A DNA stretch of 64,000 bases from Gemmatimonadota bacterium (lineage in GTDB: Bacteria; Latescibacterota; UBA2968; UBA8231). The notes below the pieces were generated by a model, which saw only the letters and a program-made list of their open reading frames with translations, did not search any database and was not told the DNA's origin. The stretch is from assembly GCA_018672475.1 (NCBI GenBank), contig JABHFS010000137.1, forward strand, positions 1 through 64,000, read 5' to 3'. The position numbers and the translations under genes are program-made. Shown here one piece after another: positions 59,071-64,000 of this stretch. Each line of letters begins with the position of its first letter. The stretch's first letter is position 1.

Positions 59071-60852
59071 TCACCAGTAGGCGATCGCCTCGGCGACTTC
59101 CCCAAGACGCTTGCCACCCCAAGTCACGTCGGCGAGCACCGGCAGCGAATGCGTCACGAAGACTGCGGGGAAACGCGCCCGCACCTCAACTTCCTGCGTC
59201 TGTCCGGCTTCTACCAAGAACGCCCTTTCCACACGATCAAGCGCTACCCCCGAAACCGAGCGAAAACGCAGACTGCAAGCCTCCTGCTCAGCCGAGTGGT
59301 TTTTGACATAGAGCCGGAAACAAACTTCATCTCCAGGACGAATACGAATTTTATAAGGCCGAAACTCAATCCAGTGCGGATCCATCGTCCTATCGGCGTG
59401 CGATGCGGTAGTGATATCAGTAAATAACGCCTGCCAACGATCCATCCACTCCGTCCAGCCCTGCATCTTTTCCGTATCGTATGCCTCACCACCACCGTGT
59501 CCAGTGAGCAACCAATCCGGTCCGCGCTCATTTATCTTGCGCGGAATGCTACCATAAGCAGAAAGCGGCGTGCGGTTCTTGGGAATAAACGAATGGATAT
59601 AGTCGCGCTCTTCGCGGAAACACAACCCCGAGATCGCATCGCCGATGGCTAAGAAATTGCGACCGTCGACTGCAAAAGAAATATGGTGGTCGTACCACGT
59701 CTGGCCGGGAAACTGTTCGATATAAAAGTCGATACCGCGCCAATGGAAGGGCTCACCGCGTTCAACTACCCGATCCACGGTCAACCCCTCAGGAACCATG
59801 CAAGGCATATCGAAGCGCTCAGGGTGTTCGAGCAGCTCTCTTAGATCCGATGCGGCGACCACCTTGCTGCCATAGCGCGCTTTAAGCATCGCATAACCGG
59901 CCAGGTGGTCGTCGTGAAAATGTGTCGGCAGAAAATATTCTACCGTCTCGACGCCGAGTTCGCTCTGCATCCGTGCTGTGAGATGATCGATAAAACGGTG
60001 TGGGTTAGCGGCGATCGGCGCGCCCGAGACATAGCCGCAATCGATCAATACGGCATGGCCTTCGTCATCTTTGACGATATACGTATTAGCCATCGAATTG
60101 ACCACTTCGTAAACGTGTAGCGATAGTTCGCGAAATTCGGGCACAAAAGGCACATAGGGCCGCCCGTGAAAAAGTTTGTATATCTCGGCGAGCTTGGCGA
60201 TCAATTCGTCGATGCGGGCTTCCGCCTTGGCAAAGGGCGCCCCGTGCCCTGGCAAGATCAGATCGACCTCTAGTGCAGCAATACGCGCCAAGCTTTCGAG
60301 TTGGTTTATGTGTCCCTGGAAATCCATGTACTTCCACTGCAGCCAGTAATACTCACCGAGTTTGCCAGGCGCGGCCATCAAATCGCCGCAGGCCAGGCAC
60401 CGCTTCCCGTCGATTTCAAAGAGATAACCTACCTGTCCGAAGGTGTGCCCCGGCAATGGCACAACCTCAAAGCCCATTCCCTGCCATTCAATCGTCTCGT
60501 AGTCACGGGCAGGCTTGGCCTCACGCACATCTTGCAATGGCCCGAAACCCGGATAGTAGGCGGTGTAGTTGTCGTAGAGATAATGCCCGGCCCGTTGCAT
60601 ATCGGCCTCTGCGAGATAACGGCATTCGGCGGCAGGGATAAAGATCTCGGCCCCTTTCTGCTGCCAGTGCGAGACACCCGAGCACTGGTCGCGGTGAAAG
60701 TGGGTGAGCAATACACTCTCGACATTCACCACAGCAGTATTCACGCACAGATCGGTCCCGCAGTCGATCAATAGCATTTTGCCACCGGATTTTATCCCAT
60801 AGACACTGCACGTATCCTCGATCCAGATTAAATTTTCTCCTAGCGTATCCAC
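59071..60852 (-). CDS. Tandem metallo-beta-lactamase protein with C-terminal Ig-like domain
   Basis: About 593 residues in three parts. The first MBL domain (about 1-240) has LLTHFHRDQCSG where H-x-H-x-D-H is expected: the last His is Gln, though PLPGHTFGQ, ACGDLM and LPGHGAP remain. The second (about 250-490) has an intact FLPTHFHDDHLAGY, with TWYDHHISF, IGDAISG and LTGHGGGEAY. The last 100 residues (EFRPYKIRIRPGDEVCFRLY) form a beta-sandwich. I start at GTG 60852 because GGAGG is then six bases upstream, better than TTG 60855. No signal peptide. It could be a regulatory first site with catalytic second site. Confidence 0.8.
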   Translation of the reverse strand: MDTLGENLIWIEDTCSVYGIKSGGKMLLIDCGTDLCVNTAVVNVESVLLTHFHRDQCSGVSHWQQKGAEIFIPAAECRYLAEADMQRAGHYLYDNYTAYYPGFGPLQDVREAKPARDYETIEWQGMGFEVVPLPGHTFGQVGYLFEIDGKRCLACGDLMAAPGKLGEYYWLQWKYMDFQGHINQLESLARIAALEVDLILPGHGAPFAKAEARIDELIAKLAEIYKLFHGRPYVPFVPEFRELSLHVYEVVNSMANTYIVKDDEGHAVLIDCGYVSGAPIAANPHRFIDHLTARMQSELGVETVEYFLPTHFHDDHLAGYAMLKARYGSKVVAASDLRELLEHPERFDMPCMVPEGLTVDRVVERGEPFHWRGIDFYIEQFPGQTWYDHHISFAVDGRNFLAIGDAISGLCFREERDYIHSFIPKNRTPLSAYGSIPRKINERGPDWLLTGHGGGEAYDTEKMQGWTEWMDRWQALFTDITTASHADRTMDPHWIEFRPYKIRIRPGDEVCFRLYVKNHSAEQEACSLRFRSVSGVALDRVERAFLVEAGQTQEVEVRARFPAVFVTHSLPVLADVTWGGKRLGEVAEAIAYW

Positions 60853-60965
60853 CAAATCCTCCTTTACACGACACTTTCGCCCGCAATAACCTATTTATTT
60901 TTTGACCTCTCTCCGCAAGCACCTAATTTAATATCTACTTACCCAGCATAGAAAGGAATAGTGCA

Positions 60966-61976
60966 ATGCACACCATCTCCGCCACCGACCCGCGCCTGAC
61001 CTGGAGTGGCACGATCTCGCTCGAATCGAACGCTAATTCCACTAAACCCTGGCGTATTCCACACCAAGACCAAGACATCTACTCGCCCGGCGTCAGCGAA
61101 TTGGCCGGTCGCGCCGAGATGCCCTCGGGCGTACGCCTGCGCTTCGCTACTGCCGCGACCGAATTGACCGTCGTATGCGAAGCCTTCGCCGAAGACGGCA
61201 ACTTCGACCTGGTAATCGACAATGAAATCATCGCCACTACCGCCTTTGTCGCCGGCGATAGCGAAGTCCGCTTCGCCGACCTGCCCGCCGGCGACAAAAC
61301 GCTCGAGATCTGGCTCACCCCCGCTATGCCCGTCGCCGTGCGCCATATTGCCTTACCCGACGGCAGCGATATCGCCGCCAGCGAAGACACCCGTCTGAAA
61401 TGGGTCACCTACGGCAGTTCAATCACCCATTGCCGCACCGCCGGCTCGCCCGCGACCACCTGGCCCGGCGTCGCCGCGCGCGGGCAGAACCTCAACCTCA
61501 CCTCGCTCGGTTTCGGTGGTCAGTGCCACGCCGACCCACTCATAGCCCGACTAATCCGCGACCTGCCCGCCGACTTCCTCTCGGTCAAGATCGGCATCAA
61601 TATCTACGGCGCCGCTAGCTTGAGCGCCCGCTCTTTCCGTCCAGCGGTCTTGGGCACCATCGCCACCATCCGCGACGGCCACCCCGACATTCCCCTAGCC
61701 GTCTGCTCCCCGATCTGGGGCCACGACCGCGAAACCACGCCCAATGCCATCGGTCTGACCTTGCAGCAGATGCGCGTCGAGGTGCAAGAAGCCGTCGAAT
61801 CGTACAAGAAACGCGGCGACGACAAGCTCTATTATGTCGACGGACTCAAACTATTCGACGAAAGCCTCGCCGAATATTTGCCCGACAACCTACACCCGGA
61901 CGCCAAGGGCTACCAGATCATGGGACAGAACTTTCTCAAGGAAGTCTTTGAAGTCCAGGGGGTGAAGATCGGCTGA
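60966..61976 (+). CDS. SGNH-type carbohydrate esterase-like protein
   Basis: A 336-residue two-domain protein: an N-terminal jelly-roll (about 1-130) and an SGNH hydrolase. The blocks are WVTYGSSITHC (Ser), LGFGGQCHADPLI (Gly), VKIGINIYGAAS (Asn) and DNLHPDAKGYQIMGQN (Asp-x-x-His). This layout is like CE2/CE20-type deacetylases, so removal of acetyl groups from polysaccharide is plausible. No signal peptide, so it acts on imported oligosaccharide if so. AAAGGAAT precedes the ATG. Confidence 0.82.
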   Translation: MHTISATDPRLTWSGTISLESNANSTKPWRIPHQDQDIYSPGVSELAGRAEMPSGVRLRFATAATELTVVCEAFAEDGNFDLVIDNEIIATTAFVAGDSEVRFADLPAGDKTLEIWLTPAMPVAVRHIALPDGSDIAASEDTRLKWVTYGSSITHCRTAGSPATTWPGVAARGQNLNLTSLGFGGQCHADPLIARLIRDLPADFLSVKIGINIYGAASLSARSFRPAVLGTIATIRDGHPDIPLAVCSPIWGHDRETTPNAIGLTLQQMRVEVQEAVESYKKRGDDKLYYVDGLKLFDESLAEYLPDNLHPDAKGYQIMGQNFLKEVFEVQGVKIG

Positions 61977-62242
61977 ACGGACCCGTAATAATCTTATCGA
62001 GGAGGCGCTGTTACAATCTCTAACGGCGGGTGCGTTGGCCAAGCGGAGGGGCGGATTGGATGAGTTCAGTACGCATCGACGAGATACCCAGGCGTTTTTT
62101 CAAAAACCCCTTATAAGATATATTGGCCGCAATATTCCAGATCCCGACAACAACAGCCGGCCCATTGTTAACCCTCCCTTTTAACTGGGCACTGTAAACT
62201 TATCCCAACGATCCGAATCTCTCTACTTCACATACAGGCACG
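61977..62242. other. Intergenic region with an open frame lacking a start
   Basis: One plus frame is open from within the esterase end to TAA at 62182, giving EEALLQSLTAGALAKRRGGL, DEFSTHRRDTQAFFQKPLIR and YIGRNIPDPDNNSRPIVNPP. It lacks an ATG and I recognise no family; a gene remnant or chance. The ABC exporter start at 62243 has no strong ribosome site. Confidence 0.35.
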
Positions 62243-63988
62243 ATGAATACATCTCCGGGCAAATACCGAAAATTCCTCACCGCGTACCTGATGCCCCAGT
62301 GGCAACTGGCCCTGCTACTCGGCACCCTACTCTTCACCACCATCGGCCTCGAACTTTTCAGCCCTAGGATCCTCGCTCGTTTTATCGACGACGCCCGCGA
62401 AGGCGTCGCAATCGAAATCCTCAAAAACTCGGCCTTTCTCTATATCGGCATAGCCCTAGTCCGCCAAGTCGTCTCGGTTGCCGCCCGCTATCTGAGCGAG
62501 CGCGTCGGCTGGGCGGCGACCAACGCCTTGCGAGAAGATTTGACCCTGCACTGCCTGCGCCTCGATATGAGCTTCCACAACCAGAACACGCCCGGACAGC
62601 TCATCGAACGCATCGACGGCGACGTGGCCAACCTCGCCAATTTCTTCTCCGATTTCGTCTTCAGGATAGTCGGCAGCTTGATCCTGCTCTTCGGCGTGCT
62701 CGGCTTGCTCTATTGGGAGGATTGGCATATCGGCGCCGCATTGACCGTCTACGCCATAATCGGCATGGCCTGTCTGTTCAAAATGCGCTCAATCGCCGTG
62801 CCGCAGTGGAAAGCCGCGCGCCAAGCCAGTTCGGATCTTTTCGGCTTTCTCGAAGAACAACTCTCCGGCACCGAAGACCTCCGCTCGAGCGGCGCGACCG
62901 GCTATGCACTGCAACAATTCTACAAACACGCCGGCAACCGCCTCAAACAAGAACGCATCGCCGGCCTCAAAAGCATCTGGCTGCGCAACACCAATGCCTT
63001 CGTCAACGTACTCGGTTATATCATATCCCTGATATCCTGCTTCTACCTCTTCAATGACGGGGCCATTACCATCGGTAAAATCTACCTGGTCATCGCCTAT
63101 ACCGGCATGCTCTCCGGCCCGCTCAGGCGGTTGACCCGTCAGATGGAGGATTTGCAGAAGGCCAGCGCCAGTCTATCGCGCATCGAAGAGCTACAACTAC
63201 TAGCCACCCGTGTACACGACGGGCCGGGCTACCCATTGCCCTCCGGTCCGATCGCGATAGAGTTTCGCGAGTTGACCTTCGGCTACAAAGAAGACGAGCC
63301 GGTCCTGCACGACCTGTCTTTTCGCCTCGAATCCGGCCGCATTCTCGGCCTCTTGGGCCGCACCGGCTCCGGCAAAACTACCGTCGCCCGACTGCTCTTC
63401 CGCCTCTATGACCCACAAAGCGGCGCGATCCATATTGGCGGCACCGATATTCGCCAAGCCAAGATCGCCGCTCTGCGCGACCAAGTCGGCATGGTCACCC
63501 AGAGCGTGCAGCTCTTCCGCGCCACCATCCGCGACAATCTGACCTTTTTTAACCCGGAAGTCGCCGACGACCACATCCTGCACGTCATTGAGGATATCGG
63601 CCTGCTGCCCTGGTACGAACAACAACCGCAGGGCCTCGACACACAACTACAAAGCGGCGGCCAGGGGCTCTCCGCCGGCCAAGCCCAACTATTGACCTTC
63701 GTCCGCGTCTTCCTCAAGGCCCCCGGGCTAGTCGTACTCGACGAGGCGACCTCGCGGCTCGACCCGGCCACTGAGGGGATGATCGAACGAGCAATCGACA
63801 AGCTCCTAGCCCGCTGCACCGCCATTATTATCGCTCACCGCTTAGCCACCGTACGGCGCGCCGACGACATCTTGATCCTCGACGAGGGCCGCGTGCACGA
63901 ACACGGGCCTCGTCGCGATCTCGAGAAAGACCCCAATTCGCGCTTCTCCGAGCTCTTGCGCACTGGCCTGACCGAGGTGCTTTCTTGA
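62243..63988 (+). CDS. ABC exporter half-transporter (fused membrane and ATPase domains)
   Basis: A 581-residue type I exporter half. Residues about 20-300 hold six membrane helices (LALLLGTLLFTTIGLELFSP onward). The ATPase domain from about 338 has Walker A GRTGSGKT (372-379), Q-loop Gln420, signature LSAGQ (476-480), Walker B LVVLDEA (496-502) and the switch His532. Substrate unknown (lipid, peptide or drug). The DEATSRLD D-loop is standard. The downstream frame beginning at TTG 63985, overlapping its stop, may be a second half-transporter, as is common for heterodimers, but it is cut off by the window edge. Confidence 0.9.
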   Translation: MNTSPGKYRKFLTAYLMPQWQLALLLGTLLFTTIGLELFSPRILARFIDDAREGVAIEILKNSAFLYIGIALVRQVVSVAARYLSERVGWAATNALREDLTLHCLRLDMSFHNQNTPGQLIERIDGDVANLANFFSDFVFRIVGSLILLFGVLGLLYWEDWHIGAALTVYAIIGMACLFKMRSIAVPQWKAARQASSDLFGFLEEQLSGTEDLRSSGATGYALQQFYKHAGNRLKQERIAGLKSIWLRNTNAFVNVLGYIISLISCFYLFNDGAITIGKIYLVIAYTGMLSGPLRRLTRQMEDLQKASASLSRIEELQLLATRVHDGPGYPLPSGPIAIEFRELTFGYKEDEPVLHDLSFRLESGRILGLLGRTGSGKTTVARLLFRLYDPQSGAIHIGGTDIRQAKIAALRDQVGMVTQSVQLFRATIRDNLTFFNPEVADDHILHVIEDIGLLPWYEQQPQGLDTQLQSGGQGLSAGQAQLLTFVRVFLKAPGLVVLDEATSRLDPATEGMIERAIDKLLARCTAIIIAHRLATVRRADDILILDEGRVHEHGPRRDLEKDPNSRFSELLRTGLTEVLS

Positions 63989-64000
63989 AAACCTACGAGG
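63985..64000 (+). CDS. Possible start of the next gene (truncated by the window)
   Basis: TTG at 63985 overlaps the exporter's stop and reads LKTYE up to the window edge. Such overlaps usually mark the second half of a heterodimeric ABC exporter, but five codons prove nothing. Confidence 0.2.

Noticed and set aside
1-64000. tRNA, rRNA, insertion sequences, prophage, origin
   Set aside because: I saw no cloverleaf with a matching acceptor stem, no rRNA-like block, no transposase or integrase motifs, and no DnaA-box cluster; a covariance-model search would be needed to exclude small RNAs.

Overview
The window is a GC-rich, densely coded bacterial segment with no rRNA, tRNA, CRISPR array, phage or insertion sequence that I can see. 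Its content points to an uncultured heterotroph of the Latescibacterota/Poribacteria type: three phytanoyl-CoA dioxygenase (PhyH) proteins, three Gfo/Idh/MocA oxidoreductases, two RraA-like proteins, ThuA, mannonate dehydratase, a BNR-repeat sialidase-type protein, pectate lyase, futalosine hydrolase (futalosine route to menaquinone) and a DUF481 outer-membrane protein, which implies a diderm envelope. The phylum assignment is inference; no marker gene in the window settles it.

Layout. 1-13.6 kb: partial futalosine hydrolase, HD-GYP and HDOD regulators, an NRDE/enolase-superfamily/TIM-barrel operon, purM, a sialidase-family/RraA operon, a C45 acyltransferase and a DUF445 protein. 13.7-20.4 kb: a sugar-acid block (uronate dehydrogenase-like SDR, ThuA, TIM-barrel isomerase, Gfo/Idh/MocA, OtnK-type tetronate kinase, nitroreductase, PhyH). 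20.4-22.5 kb: a more AT-rich island with a secreted pectate lyase. 22.5-30.2 kb: cyclase, AEC permease, RraA-like, SDR, pirin, 5'-nucleotidase and aldo/keto reductase. 30.5-38 kb: small proteins, a YcaQ-like protein, a large membrane protein and a GH26-like lipoprotein. 38-47.3 kb: Gfo/Idh/MocA genes around an unusual two-gene ABC importer. 47.4-48.5 kb: a PIN/RHH toxin-antitoxin pair. 48.6-58.6 kb: PhyH enzymes, an MBL-fold protein, mannonate dehydratase, an outer-membrane protein, a probable selenoprotein, an SGNH hydrolase and an M14 peptidase. 59-64 kb: a tandem MBL protein, an SGNH esterase and an ABC exporter.

How the genes fit together: many belong to uptake and breakdown of plant or algal polysaccharide and sugar acids. 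Pectate lyase and a GH26-like protein would act outside the cytoplasm, the ABC importer would bring in oligosaccharides, and uronate dehydrogenase, mannonate dehydratase, OtnK and the Gfo/Idh/MocA and SDR proteins would process the sugar acids.

The most notable observations are: (1) a ResA/TlpA-like redoxin whose frame is interrupted only by one in-frame UGA at the catalytic position (W-A-S-W-UGA-G-C), followed at the right distance by a stem-loop fitting the bacterial SECIS pattern, so probably a selenoprotein; (2) an ABC importer in which the solute-binding protein is fused to one permease, and the other permease carries a roughly 390-residue extracytoplasmic insertion that appears to hold five degenerate repeats; (3) a series of gene relics in intergenic spaces (otnC-like, carbon-nitrogen hydrolase, glyoxalase/VOC, TIM-barrel isomerase, response-regulator receiver), several keeping their original start or overlap signals, which suggests ongoing gene erosion.
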